From JADJLQ01 sp034439915 (GTDB lineage: Bacteria; Bacteroidota; Bacteroidia; Chitinophagales; Saprospiraceae), in assembly GCA_034439915.1 (NCBI GenBank), contig JAWXBI010000155.1, positions 1 to 31,656 of the forward strand: DNA of 31,656 bases, read 5' to 3'. The notes beneath the pieces are model-generated. The model saw only the letters and a list, made by a program, of their open reading frames with translations. It did no database searches and was not told the DNA's origin. Numbering within the stretch: the stretch's first letter is position 1; the number at the start of each line of letters is the position of its first letter. Position numbers and translations under genes: made by a program. This document shows, piece after piece, positions 17,148 through 25,634 of this stretch.

Positions 17148-17851
17148 TGCGATTGGAAATCAGATTTTGTTTATTGTTATGCTGTCTGATTGGCGGAATA
17201 TCCCGGAATTATGCACAATTGGCGCCGGATTCAGACTGGTTGGGATTAACCGTACCCATAGACCTGGGGAGCAAGTGGCAATTAAGCCCGGAAATTGGTT
17301 ATCGTACCTACACACCCACTTATATTCGATTTCAAAATTTATTGCGCTTTACCATTCGTCACCGGTTTAATGAATTGAATAACCTGGCTTCCGGTTTGGC
17401 TTTTTTTACCACCAAATTATCCCTGGATGAACAGGAAAAGTCTTATGGAAAGGAATTCAGATTGTTTCAGGAAGGAAACCATACCATTCCGATCACGCAT
17501 AAATTTAATTTTAATCAACGCCTTCGCTTTGAACAGCGGTTTTACCAGGCTACTCCACAATACACGGCTTACCATGGTCTTCGATTAAGATTGCTCCTGA
17601 ATGGTCAATATCGTTTCCACCCTAAATGGTTTCTAAACCTCTCCTCCGAATACATGGAGTCTTTCGAAAAACAAACATTAAAAATGGATCAATGGAGAAT
17701 GATATCTTTTTTAAGTTTTTTACCCATCGACGGGCTACAACTGAATTTTGGATATACCTACATTATCCGTCCGGCATACCGGCAAAACGTATTTATTTTA
17801 ACCTTCTTTAAATCATTTGGGGTCAATGAATCCAGACAACACAGCTCATAA
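17147..17851 (+). CDS. DUF2490 family outer-membrane beta-barrel protein
   Basis: This 234-residue protein has a signal peptide (hydrophobic residues about 8-18, cleavage likely after NYA, residue 23). Alternating hydrophobic, aromatic-rich strands follow (for example WQLSPEIGYRTYTP, LRLRLLLNGQYRF, GLQLNFGYTYIIRP and VFILTFF), as in DUF2490 barrels of Bacteroidota. The family has no established function. The ATG at 17147 shares one base with the hemB stop; an upstream TTG at 17144 would add a single residue. It is embedded in the operon by overlaps on both sides, so it is likely co-produced with the sulfate enzymes. A passage for sulfate or another small solute is possible but purely inferred. 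The barrel call rests on pattern reading. Confidence 0.75.
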   Translation: MRLEIRFCLLLCCLIGGISRNYAQLAPDSDWLGLTVPIDLGSKWQLSPEIGYRTYTPTYIRFQNLLRFTIRHRFNELNNLASGLAFFTTKLSLDEQEKSYGKEFRLFQEGNHTIPITHKFNFNQRLRFEQRFYQATPQYTAYHGLRLRLLLNGQYRFHPKWFLNLSSEYMESFEKQTLKMDQWRMISFLSFLPIDGLQLNFGYTYIIRPAYRQNVFILTFFKSFGVNESRQHSS

Positions 17852-19310
17852 GAATGTTTTGTTTCCCGTTTTTCTGAAACTGGAAAATCTAAACACCTTA
17901 TTGGTGGGTGGTGGCAACGTAGCCCTGGAAAAGCTGCATGCTTTATTAAACAATTCTCCACATGCACAGATTACAATCGTCGCACCACGAATTAAGGAAG
18001 AAATTTTAGAATTAATTGCCCGGCATCCAGCTTGTAAGGTATTCAAAAGGGATTTTGAACTTAATGACCTGGACGGAAAAGACCTGGCGATTCTGGCTAC
18101 TGACGACCCCTTGCTCCATGCCGAGATTAAACCGGTGGCAAATTCGAAAAACATTTTAGTCAATACAGCCGATACCCCTGAACTCTGCGATTTTTATTTG
18201 TCCAGTATTGTACAAAAAGGCCATCTCAAAGTAGCCATATCCACCAACGGTATGTCCCCTACCGGAGCAAAACGAATTAAAGAAATGCTTAAGGAGGCTT
18301 TACCGGAGACCCTGAACGACACCCTGTTGAATTTGAATGAGATCCGAAAAAGTTTAAAAGGGGACTTTGAATACAAGACCAAAAAGCTCAATGAAATCAC
18401 GAGCGTTTTGATCGAACAAAAAAACGATAAGGCAGCGAGGAATTGGAAAAGGATTGCCACTTATTCTCTGCTGGTATTTGCCTCTATGCTGATCGGGTAT
18501 TTTTTGTTTTCAGAAATTAATCTCCGCGACCTATCCGGAAGGGGGGTCGATTGGGTCATCAGCCTGGACCAAAGTTTTTATATCATGGTACTGGCCGGAT
18601 TTCTGGCCCAGTTGGTAGACGGCTCCCTTGGTATGGGGTATGGGGTGACCAGTGCCATAGTTTTATTATCCTCCGGGATCAGCCCGGCAGCGATCAGCGG
18701 AAGTATTCATACCGCGGAAATGTTTGCCAGCGGAGCATCGGGATATAGCCATTATAAATTTGGCAATGTCAATATGAAATTATTCAAAGCTCTGGTCATA
18801 CCGGGCGTAATCGGGGCCATACTGGGTGCCTTACTGCTCGTATTTTTTGGCAATTCGGATTTTAAATGGCTCAGGCCAATGATGGCTACGTACACCCTCT
18901 TTTTGGGAGTCAAGTTTTTTCTAAACGCCTTCCTCCCTCCAAAACCTAAAAGGAAGTTTAAATATTACCGTACCCTCGCCGGGTTTGGTGGCTTTTTAGA
19001 TTCTTTTGGAGGAGGTGGTTGGGGCCCTATTGTCACCAGTACCCTGGTCAATCGCGGTCGGACAGTAAAATATGTTATCGGTTCAGTAAGCTTGACCGAA
19101 TTTTTTGTAACCATGGCCAGTGCGCTTACCTTCTTTTCCTTATTAGGATTGAGCCATTGGAAGACCATCCTTGGGTTGATCCTGGGCGGTTTGATTGCAG
19201 CCCCCATCGCTGCTATGATGGTTGGAAAATTGCCCAGAAAAACGGCATATATACTCTTGGGGATTATAGTGGTAGTCTGGAGTATCCGGATACTGTATGC
19301 TTCTTTCTGA
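17826..19310 (+). CDS. Precorrin-2 dehydrogenase/ferrochelatase fused to TauE/SafE (TSUP) transporter
   Basis: This 494-residue two-part protein starts at ATG 17826, 26 bases inside the DUF2490 gene. A TTG at 17817 is an alternative start. Residues 1-200 match the N-terminal half of CysG (Met8p/SirC type). They carry the NAD loop VGGGNVALEK (27-36), the catalytic Asp116 in NTADTP, and VAISTNGMSP. This half oxidises precorrin-2 and may insert iron to give siroheme. Residues about 211-494 form a TSUP membrane domain of roughly eight helices, with the family motifs AQLVDGSLGMGYG (261-273) and LDSFGGGGWGPI (391-402). TSUP proteins move sulfite, sulfate or sulfonates. The gene thus joins the last siroheme steps to a sulfur-anion transporter, fitting its operon. 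Transport direction and substrate cannot be read. Confidence 0.9.
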   Translation: MNPDNTAHKNVLFPVFLKLENLNTLLVGGGNVALEKLHALLNNSPHAQITIVAPRIKEEILELIARHPACKVFKRDFELNDLDGKDLAILATDDPLLHAEIKPVANSKNILVNTADTPELCDFYLSSIVQKGHLKVAISTNGMSPTGAKRIKEMLKEALPETLNDTLLNLNEIRKSLKGDFEYKTKKLNEITSVLIEQKNDKAARNWKRIATYSLLVFASMLIGYFLFSEINLRDLSGRGVDWVISLDQSFYIMVLAGFLAQLVDGSLGMGYGVTSAIVLLSSGISPAAISGSIHTAEMFASGASGYSHYKFGNVNMKLFKALVIPGVIGAILGALLLVFFGNSDFKWLRPMMATYTLFLGVKFFLNAFLPPKPKRKFKYYRTLAGFGGFLDSFGGGGWGPIVTSTLVNRGRTVKYVIGSVSLTEFFVTMASALTFFSLLGLSHWKTILGLILGGLIAAPIAAMMVGKLPRKTAYILLGIIVVVWSIRILYASF

Positions 19311-19326
19311 AAGCCCCTAAGATAAA

Positions 19327-19359
19327 AAGGAGAATCGCCAATCACTGGCTTTTCTCCTT
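19327..19359. terminator. Hairpin downstream of the operon, terminator-like on the minus strand
   Basis: An inverted repeat AAGGAGAA (19327-19334) / TTCTCCTT (19352-19359) has an inner GCCA (19337-19340) / TGGC (19346-19349) pair and a 5-base loop. It starts 16 bases after the operon's last stop codon. On the plus strand no T-run follows. Read on the minus strand it is followed by TTTTTATC, so it looks more like an intrinsic terminator for leftward transcription from the cupin gene, and could serve both directions. Confidence 0.6.
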
Positions 19360-19481
19360 AAACCCAGATTTCAGATACAAGCAACTTGTAGAGTTTTCCA
19401 TCTAACTTTACGCATTGCTCCTGATGCAGCTCTTGCAAAGTATCCAACCCGTAAAGTACCTAAAAAAAATTCTCAAGCCAT

Positions 19482-19777
19482 TGAGGCCTGTATATAGGCA
19501 GTTCTGAATATTGGTTTACAAACTTCTGCTATAAAATGTTATAAATCCTTCTATCCCTTAGGGATTTACTACAGGTAAAAACACGTAAAGGTAAATGCGG
19601 CGCGCTGTGATACGCCTTGTCATACATACTGAGGCCTGTACATAGACAGTTCTGAATATTGGTTTACGCACTTGGCTAGAAAATGTAATAAAGCCTTCTA
19701 TCCCGTAGGGATTTACTATAGGTAAAAACACGTAAGGGTAAATACGGCGTGCTGTAGGTACGCCCGGTCATACATAA
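19482..19777. repeat. Two tandem copies of a ~148-bp non-coding repeat
   Basis: Copy A (19482-19629) and copy B (19630-19777) both begin TGAGGCCTGTA and share the blocks CAGTTCTGAATATTGG and AGGTAAAAACACGTAA, and they end with CATACATA. By eye they agree at roughly 85-88 per cent with one small indel. Each contains the short palindrome ATCCC-TTA/GTA-GGGAT. There is no reading frame of note. The organisation suggests an interspersed or mobile-derived repeat family duplicated in tandem between two convergent transcription units. The repeat is seen directly; its class is unknown. Confidence 0.9.
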
Positions 19778-19779
19778 GG

Positions 19780-19861
19780 GTTTAACCCCTACATAATTTG
19801 GTTTTCCAAATTATGTAGGCACAAAGTGCAATTTTTGCTGACAGCAAAAATTGGGTTAAAC
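19780..19861. repeat. Compact three-stem inverted-repeat element
   Basis: An outer 9-base inverted repeat, GTTTAACCC (19780-19788) / GGGTTAAAC (19853-19861), encloses two hairpins. Hairpin 1 is a perfect 14-bp stem (19788-19801 / 19806-19819) with a TTTT loop. Hairpin 2 is a perfect 12-bp stem (19829-19840 / 19842-19853) around one central A. One base of the outer stem is shared with each hairpin, so a fold would give a three-way junction or cruciform. It sits 18 bases from the 3' end of the leftward cupin gene. The structure is certain from sequence. It may be a terminator, a small RNA, or a folded-DNA element such as those used by REP-associated transposases. Confidence 0.88.
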
Positions 19862-19879
19862 GATTGATCTAATCGGGGT

Positions 19880-20311
19880 CTATTTCGCCTTAGCATAATC
19901 CACCATCCCCTGAAAGTCAATCACTACTACCGGTTCTTTACCGATGACCCAGGCATCGTGTCCCATGGGTAATGCAGAAACATCTCCGGCTTTACAATCG
20001 AAAGTGGTTCCATCATCCATCAATATTCTTAATGTACCGCTAACGTGGTATTGATAATGAGGTGCCGCACAACTTTTGGTGCCAGAGGATTCTTTTAAAG
20101 AGGTAGACCATTTCCATCCGGGTTGAAAAGTGGCCCGACCAAGCTTGGCTCCATGGAGGGTGACTAATTCCAGTTTACCAAGTGAAAAGGTTCTGACTTC
20201 TTCGGGTTTATTGAAAGATTTGTGTTCAGCAGCTCCTGATGAAGGATGGATATGCGTGGCGGCAGTCATTAAAATGAGCAGACCTGCAAGAAGAAAAAAT
20301 TTAGTTTTCAT
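19880..20311 (-). CDS. Exported cupin-domain protein
   Basis: This 143-residue protein begins with a signal peptide (MKTKFFLLAGLLILM, residues 1-15, then a short polar stretch). A single conserved-barrel cupin domain follows, with WKWSTSLKE, APHYQYHVSG and LPMGHDAWVIG. This pattern resembles a known family of small cupins of unknown substrate. An upstream in-frame ATG at 20353 would put 14 extra residues before the signal sequence, so 20311 is preferred. It is the last gene of a leftward set after acetoacetyl-CoA synthetase and the AraC regulator, 99 bases below the latter. Function is unknown; ligand sensing or metal-dependent chemistry is possible. Confidence 0.8.
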   Translation of the reverse strand: MKTKFFLLAGLLILMTAATHIHPSSGAAEHKSFNKPEEVRTFSLGKLELVTLHGAKLGRATFQPGWKWSTSLKESSGTKSCAAPHYQYHVSGTLRILMDDGTTFDCKAGDVSALPMGHDAWVIGKEPVVVIDFQGMVDYAKAK

Positions 20312-20410
20312 ACTTAAAAAAATTATGTTTGAATGATGAATTAATACAAACAAAATTGGCCACCCGGAGCCGTCGGGAGATTGTAGAAAATTCGGAAATT
20401 ATTGTAAAAA

Positions 20411-21313
20411 TTAAAGTGTTTTCCTCAACTGCAGAGGGGACATACCGGATCGTTTTTTTACAAAATGGGAAAAATGGGATTGGTCTTCAAAATTAAGGTA
20501 CTGGGAAATTTCAGCTATGGATTTTTCAGTGCTTCTTAATAATACCCTGGCTTCGAGATACAGCGTATCATGTATGATATCGAGCGGGGACCGGCCGGCG
20601 GATTTTCGGACCACATCCGATAAATGACTTGGGCTCACAAACAACTTTTGAGCATAAGCCTGCACGGATCGGAGATGCATAAAATTTTTCTCTACCAGGC
20701 GTTTAAATTGACTAGCCAATTGATCATGCCGGCTGATATTTTTATTTATTTCACGGACATGCAGCCTGTATATTTCCCGGATTCGCAGCAATAAAATCAG
20801 GGTCAGATTGACCAGTATATGATCCTTTTCCGGAGAAAACCGCTCATATTCGGTGATGATATTTTTAAAGGATTGCTGGATCAAATCACTTTCAGACAAA
20901 TTGAGGGAAATGATATGTTCTCTCTCCGGTTGGAAATAAGGGAATTCTTCAGTCAACGAACGGCTCAACAAGGTCCTGATATGCTCCGTTTTGAAATGGA
21001 TACAATAACCTTTACAATTTTTGATATGGTCACTGGCGTAGACGGTGTTTTCAGGAACTATAACCAGATCATGTGGCCGCAATTGAGTATGTTCCGCACC
21101 TAATTTTACATCGTGTTCTCCTTCCAAAAAAATATAAATCAGGTTGAATTGTCGTCTTAATGCAGGTATGTTGTCGCAATTTTTATGTTTATCCTCCAGG
21201 GTGCCCGGCATCACCATCATATTGATATCGTAGGGGTGGAAATCCCTGTTAATTACCCGTTCAAATTTTTCGAGGGATTCAATAGTTAGAATATGACGGG
21301 GTTTTACTGGCAT
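20411..21313 (-). CDS. AraC-family transcriptional regulator
   Basis: This 300-residue cytoplasmic protein has an N-terminal cupin-like sensing domain (about residues 20-140, including PHDLVIVPENTVY). The C-terminal AraC DNA-binding domain (about 200-300) has two helix-turn-helix units, including LFVSPSHLSDVVRKSAGRSP and the family signature around ISQYLNFEDQSHFSHFVKKRSGMSP. The ligand is unknown. It starts 11 bases after the stop of the acetoacetyl-CoA synthetase gene on the same strand, so the two are probably cotranscribed, and it may control that gene, the divergent carboxylase gene or the downstream cupin. Confidence 0.92.
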   Translation of the reverse strand: MPVKPRHILTIESLEKFERVINRDFHPYDINMMVMPGTLEDKHKNCDNIPALRRQFNLIYIFLEGEHDVKLGAEHTQLRPHDLVIVPENTVYASDHIKNCKGYCIHFKTEHIRTLLSRSLTEEFPYFQPEREHIISLNLSESDLIQQSFKNIITEYERFSPEKDHILVNLTLILLLRIREIYRLHVREINKNISRHDQLASQFKRLVEKNFMHLRSVQAYAQKLFVSPSHLSDVVRKSAGRSPLDIIHDTLYLEARVLLRSTEKSIAEISQYLNFEDQSHFSHFVKKRSGMSPLQLRKTL

Positions 21314-21324
21314 CTATCGACTTT

Positions 21325-23286
21325 TCAAACGATTGATTTTGTCCTGGCGATCTCAAGATATTCCTGCAGACAACCCGGATTACGCATGGCACCCAGTGCT
21401 ATTCCTATGCTTAAGGTGTTGTGGGTAAAGATCTTTTTCACTGCCGTTTCCATTTTTTTACCACTCAGCGTGTAAGGGATGTCCAATACCTGAATGATTT
21501 CATCCGGGACATGCCGCGGGGAACAGTGCACCCTAATGGTCGATTTTATTTCCAAAATTAATTGATTATCCAGCTTGGTTCCGGGTTTTAACTTTACAAA
21601 TAAAGGCATATACGATTGGCCATTATTTTCCAAATGAATAATCAGGCTATCCTCCAACCAGGTTATCTCCTGGAGGGCTGAATATATTTCAGCAGTCCCA
21701 ATCCGCACACCAAATCGATTTAAAGTAGTATCCGACCTGCCGGAGATGACTATTCCGTTATGTTCTGTAAGCCTTGCCCAATCTCCATGTCTCCAAACAC
21801 CCGGAAAATGATTAAAATAAGAGTCGCGGTATTTCAAGCCTTGAGGATCATTCCAAAAATATATCGGCATACAAGGCATGGGTTTTGTGATCACCATCTC
21901 CCCTACTTGATTAAGTATTGGAATGCCTTCATCATTCCAGACCTGAAGGTCACACCCCAATGCCCTGCATTGAATTTCACCGGAAAAAACCGGCCAAAGA
22001 GGGCAACCTCCAACAAATGCAGTACACACATCGGTACCGCCACTCATTGACCATAAATAAAATGGTTGGGGCTGGTTTTGATATAACCATGCAAATGCCT
22101 CTTCACTCAGGGGGGATCCCGTACTGCTGACTGATCTTAGGTTTGGCAACAACGGTATTGCCAGGTTGGAATTCATGGATTGATGAAGGTAAGGTGCCCC
22201 ACATCCGAAGTGGGTTATTTTCAAATGATCTGCCAGTTCCCAGAGCTTTTTAGCGTCAGGATAGGTAGGATGGCCATCATATAAAACCAGGGTAGCACCG
22301 GCCAACCACGCAGCATGCAGATAATTCCACATCATCCACCCCGTGGTGCTAAACCAAAAAAAAGTATCTCCCCGTTTTACATCATTATGAAAATGGACAT
22401 ATTTCAGGTGTTCCAGCAACATCCCCCCATGGGAATGCGTAATCGCCTTTGGTAATCCAGTGGTGCCGGATGAATATAATATCCAAAGAGGATGGTCAAA
22501 AGTCACTGGCTCGAACCTCAATGACTGAATGGAGTCAGTCCTGATAATATCTTCCCAATAACACACTTTAATCTTTCCTGCTGTCCAATCCTCATCCCGT
22601 TTTGCGTTGACGAGGACCAGCAATTCCAATTCAGGGAGGGCTTGAATGATTTCTTTTAAAGCAGCTGTTCGATCGAATGTCTTACCTCCATAGATATAAT
22701 GATCCACCGCTAAAAGCACTTTAGGTTTGATCTGTTTGACGCGATCGATCACAGACGCACTGCCGAATTCAGGAGCGCAGGAAGACCAAATCAAACCGCT
22801 GGCGGCACTCGCTAAAAAAGCAATAGAAGCCTCTGGTTTGTTGGGAAGATAGGAGACCACACGATCTCCGGCTTGTAATCCGCTTTGATCAAAAACATGC
22901 TGAAGCGAGGATGCCGCATCCAAAACCTGCGACCAAACCATGGGTACTTTTTGGCCGGATTCATTGCAGGCAATCAAAGCTGGTCGATCCGGGGATTGGT
23001 TTCTTGCCAGGTGGGCCGCATAATTGAGTTGGATTCCATCAAACCACTTTACATCGGGCATTGGCGAGGCTGAATAAACTTCTTTGAATTTTCCCTGAAA
23101 ATCAACATCAAAATAATCCAGGATACTGAGCCAAAATTCATCTATCCGGGTTATTGACCAATTCCAGAGTTCCTGATAATCGCTGAATTCCAGCTTATTA
23201 TTCTGTTTCAGCCAATCCATATATTTAGAAAGGTTGGATTGCGATTTCCAGGCTTCCGGAGGGTTAAACATGATATTGGATTCCAT
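21325..23286 (-). CDS. Acetoacetyl-CoA synthetase (acetoacetate-CoA ligase)
   Basis: This 653-residue AMP-forming enzyme activates acetoacetate to acetoacetyl-CoA with ATP. The adenylation loop YSSGTTGLPK is at residues 271-280. The WFSTTGWMMWN block (substrate pocket) and the catalytic lysine Lys610 (LSGKKMETAVKK) are those of acetoacetyl-CoA synthetases, longer at the N-terminus than acetyl-CoA synthetase. Met6 (23271) is an alternative start. Its start codon is only 41 bases from that of the divergent carboxylase gene, suggesting a shared control region. With the HMG-CoA lyase-like gene nearby, which releases acetoacetate, it would channel leucine-derived carbon into acetoacetyl-CoA. That linkage is inferred from context. 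Confidence 0.93.
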   Translation of the reverse strand: MESNIMFNPPEAWKSQSNLSKYMDWLKQNNKLEFSDYQELWNWSITRIDEFWLSILDYFDVDFQGKFKEVYSASPMPDVKWFDGIQLNYAAHLARNQSPDRPALIACNESGQKVPMVWSQVLDAASSLQHVFDQSGLQAGDRVVSYLPNKPEASIAFLASAASGLIWSSCAPEFGSASVIDRVKQIKPKVLLAVDHYIYGGKTFDRTAALKEIIQALPELELLVLVNAKRDEDWTAGKIKVCYWEDIIRTDSIQSLRFEPVTFDHPLWILYSSGTTGLPKAITHSHGGMLLEHLKYVHFHNDVKRGDTFFWFSTTGWMMWNYLHAAWLAGATLVLYDGHPTYPDAKKLWELADHLKITHFGCGAPYLHQSMNSNLAIPLLPNLRSVSSTGSPLSEEAFAWLYQNQPQPFYLWSMSGGTDVCTAFVGGCPLWPVFSGEIQCRALGCDLQVWNDEGIPILNQVGEMVITKPMPCMPIYFWNDPQGLKYRDSYFNHFPGVWRHGDWARLTEHNGIVISGRSDTTLNRFGVRIGTAEIYSALQEITWLEDSLIIHLENNGQSYMPLFVKLKPGTKLDNQLILEIKSTIRVHCSPRHVPDEIIQVLDIPYTLSGKKMETAVKKIFTHNTLSIGIALGAMRNPGCLQEYLEIARTKSIV

Positions 23287-23327
23287 GGCGGTGAATAGAT
23301 GTGAAAGATATTGTATTTTGACCTTTT

Positions 23328-24770
23328 ATGCCAAAAGTACTTGTTGCTAACCGCGGTGAAATAGCAATCAGAATTTTTAAGACGGCACGAAAAAAGGGAT
23401 GGGCTTGTGTAGCCGTATACTCTGATGCCGATAGAGATAGCCTTCACCTGGAATATGCCGATGAAGCGTACTTTATCGGGCCGTCCCCGGCGACAGAAAG
23501 TTATCTGAACATACCGGCGATTCTCAAAGCAGCGAAAGAATCCAATGCAGGGTATATTCATCCGGGATATGGATTTTTAAGTGAAAAAGCTGAATTCGCT
23601 CAGGCGGTTGCCGACGCCGGCATTCAATTCATAGGCCCTACACCAGCTTCGATGCAAAAACTGGGGAGTAAAATTTCAGCCAAACAAATAGCCAAAGCAT
23701 TGGGCATTCCTTTAGTCCCCGGGCATCATCTGGCCATCAAGGATCAGGAACAAGCCCTCCATATTGCGCGGGATACCGGCATACCTTTAATTATAAAAGC
23801 AGCTGCAGGCGGAGGCGGTAAGGGCATGCGCGTCGTGCACCATTTTGATGAAATCGAAGAAGCCATTGGATTGGCCAGAGCCGAAGCACTCGCTTCATTC
23901 GGCGATGACCGTTTATTTATTGAAAAATATATAGAAAATCCAAGGCATATCGAAGTTCAGATTATGGCCGACCAGCATGGCAACTGTGTTTATTTCCCTG
24001 AAAGAGAGTGTTCAATCCAGCGGCGATACCAAAAGTTGATGGAAGAATCCCCCTGCAATTTTATTACGGATCAGGTCAAACATTCCTTGTATGCCGATGC
24101 ATTAAACCTGGCCAAAGCCAGTGGATACACCAATACCGGAACCGTGGAGTTTATTATTGATAGCCATGGAAATTATTATTTTTTGGAAATGAATACCCGC
24201 CTCCAGGTAGAACATACCGTGACTGAAATGCTCACCGGGCTGGATCTCGTCGATCTGCAACTGGAGGTTGCACTGGGACATGAGTTGCCCTTGAAGCAGG
24301 AAGAAATCATTGCAGCCGGACATGCCATGCAGTGGAGGATTTATGCTGAAAACCCGCAGCAAAATTTTGCCCCATCTACCGGAACCATCACCCATTACCA
24401 GGTGCCAGAACTACCGGATATCCGGATTGATTCAGGGTATATTTCAGGAAAAACAGTCAGCATCTATTATGATCCGATGATTGCCAAATTGATCAGTCGG
24501 GCACACCACAGAGCGGATTGTATAGAAAACTTAAAACAGGCCCTGGTACAATTTGAGCTCAGGGGGATTGAAACTTCCATTCCTTTTGGAATCAAACTAC
24601 TTCAGCATCCTGATCTACTTGAAGGTAATTTATCCACCGGCTTTTTGGACCAGCACCTCGATGAAATATTAAATCCGGCTGATGCGATGGAAATACACCT
24701 GGCCATAGCTGCAGCCGCGTATTATCATTATCAAAATAAATCTTCAATCCTTCAACGGCCTAAATTTTAA
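23328..24770 (+). CDS. Biotin carboxylase subunit of an acyl-CoA carboxylase
   Basis: This 480-residue biotin carboxylase uses ATP and bicarbonate to carboxylate biotin on a carrier protein. It has the N-terminal VANRGEIAIR, the ATP-grasp glycine loop GGGGKGM (161-167), RECSIQRRYQK (227-237) and EMNTRLQVEHTVTE (287-300). The protein stops before any biotinyl domain (no AMKM-type motif), so the carrier and carboxyltransferase must be encoded elsewhere. The flanking HMG-CoA lyase-like and acetoacetyl-CoA synthetase genes favour methylcrotonyl-CoA carboxylase (leucine breakdown). AccC or propionyl-CoA carboxylase cannot be excluded by sequence reading. It ends 3 bases before the aminotransferase gene. 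Confidence 0.9.
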   Translation: MPKVLVANRGEIAIRIFKTARKKGWACVAVYSDADRDSLHLEYADEAYFIGPSPATESYLNIPAILKAAKESNAGYIHPGYGFLSEKAEFAQAVADAGIQFIGPTPASMQKLGSKISAKQIAKALGIPLVPGHHLAIKDQEQALHIARDTGIPLIIKAAAGGGGKGMRVVHHFDEIEEAIGLARAEALASFGDDRLFIEKYIENPRHIEVQIMADQHGNCVYFPERECSIQRRYQKLMEESPCNFITDQVKHSLYADALNLAKASGYTNTGTVEFIIDSHGNYYFLEMNTRLQVEHTVTEMLTGLDLVDLQLEVALGHELPLKQEEIIAAGHAMQWRIYAENPQQNFAPSTGTITHYQVPELPDIRIDSGYISGKTVSIYYDPMIAKLISRAHHRADCIENLKQALVQFELRGIETSIPFGIKLLQHPDLLEGNLSTGFLDQHLDEILNPADAMEIHLAIAAAAYYHYQNKSSILQRPKF

Positions 24771-24773
24771 ATT

Positions 24774-25634
24774 TTGAATTACCATTATATCCAAGGGAAA
24801 ATTGTCCCGGAAAAAGAAGCCTGGGTTTCGCCTTTTGATCTGGGCTTCCTGAGAGGTTTCGGAGTATTTGATTTTTTTAAAGTCCTCGACGGTATACCCC
24901 TGTTTATGGAGGATCATCTGGCGCGTTTTGCCAATTCATGCCGGCTTATGGGGCTTGATTTACCGGAAAGCATGGACACGATCAAGGGATTGATTGTCGA
25001 ACTGATCCGCCTCAATCAAACCGAGAATGGCACCATCAAAATTGTTCTGACGGGCGGGATTTCGACAGACGGGTTTATGCCTGACGAAATTGCTTCTTTA
25101 TTTATTTTAACCGGCCGTATTAATTTTTTATTGTCTGAAACCTATGATCAGCAAAAAGCGTATAAATTAAAAAGCCTGGCATACAAAAGAGAAACACCGG
25201 GCATCAAGAGTTTAAATTACCTGATCCCTATTCAACATTGGAAATCCATCATTCAGGACGGATATGATGACCTGTTGTATGTTTATCGGGATTCTGTTTC
25301 TGAAACATCCCGGGCCAACCTATTTGTGATCACGCCCGATGGTAGATTAGTCACTCCCAGTGAGGATATCCTCCCCGGGGTCACCCGCAACCACATTATT
25401 CAATTAGCTGAAAAATTTATGCCGGTCGAGATCCGTCCGGTAAGCCTTCAGGATGTATTGAATGGAACAGAAGTTTTTCTCACCTCGACCACCAAACGGC
25501 TGATGCCGGTAGTCCAGATAGATCATCACAAATTAAGATTCAGTCAACGTGAATCTATAGCCGGCCGATTGTTTGATGAGCTCCGGCTGCTGGAAAAAAA
25601 TTATATGAATGATTTCAAGAGTCGTCAATGGTAG
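24774..25634 (+). CDS. Class IV PLP-dependent aminotransferase (branched-chain or 4-amino-4-deoxychorismate lyase-like)
   Basis: This 286-residue fold-type IV PLP enzyme has the N-terminal DLGFLRGFGVFDFFKV, the PLP lysine Lys145 (PGIKSLNY), SETSRANLF with Glu177, and the cofactor-phosphate segment ILPGVTRN (199-206). It ends with FLTSTTKRLMPV, all family landmarks. The family covers branched-chain aminotransferases, D-amino acid aminotransferases and aminodeoxychorismate lyase, and I cannot choose between them with certainty. Its position directly behind a carboxylase of probable leucine breakdown makes a branched-chain role attractive. The start is TTG at 24774; no ATG occurs early enough to keep the conserved N-terminus. 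The 3' end overlaps the convergent HMG-CoA lyase-like gene by 10 bases. Confidence 0.85.
   Translation: MNYHYIQGKIVPEKEAWVSPFDLGFLRGFGVFDFFKVLDGIPLFMEDHLARFANSCRLMGLDLPESMDTIKGLIVELIRLNQTENGTIKIVLTGGISTDGFMPDEIASLFILTGRINFLLSETYDQQKAYKLKSLAYKRETPGIKSLNYLIPIQHWKSIIQDGYDDLLYVYRDSVSETSRANLFVITPDGRLVTPSEDILPGVTRNHIIQLAEKFMPVEIRPVSLQDVLNGTEVFLTSTTKRLMPVVQIDHHKLRFSQRESIAGRLFDELRLLEKNYMNDFKSRQW

Noticed and set aside
19311..19879. CRISPR array in the repeat-rich intergenic region
   Set aside because: Only two long (~148 bp) tandem copies exist, without short regular repeats and unique spacers, and no cas genes are nearby.
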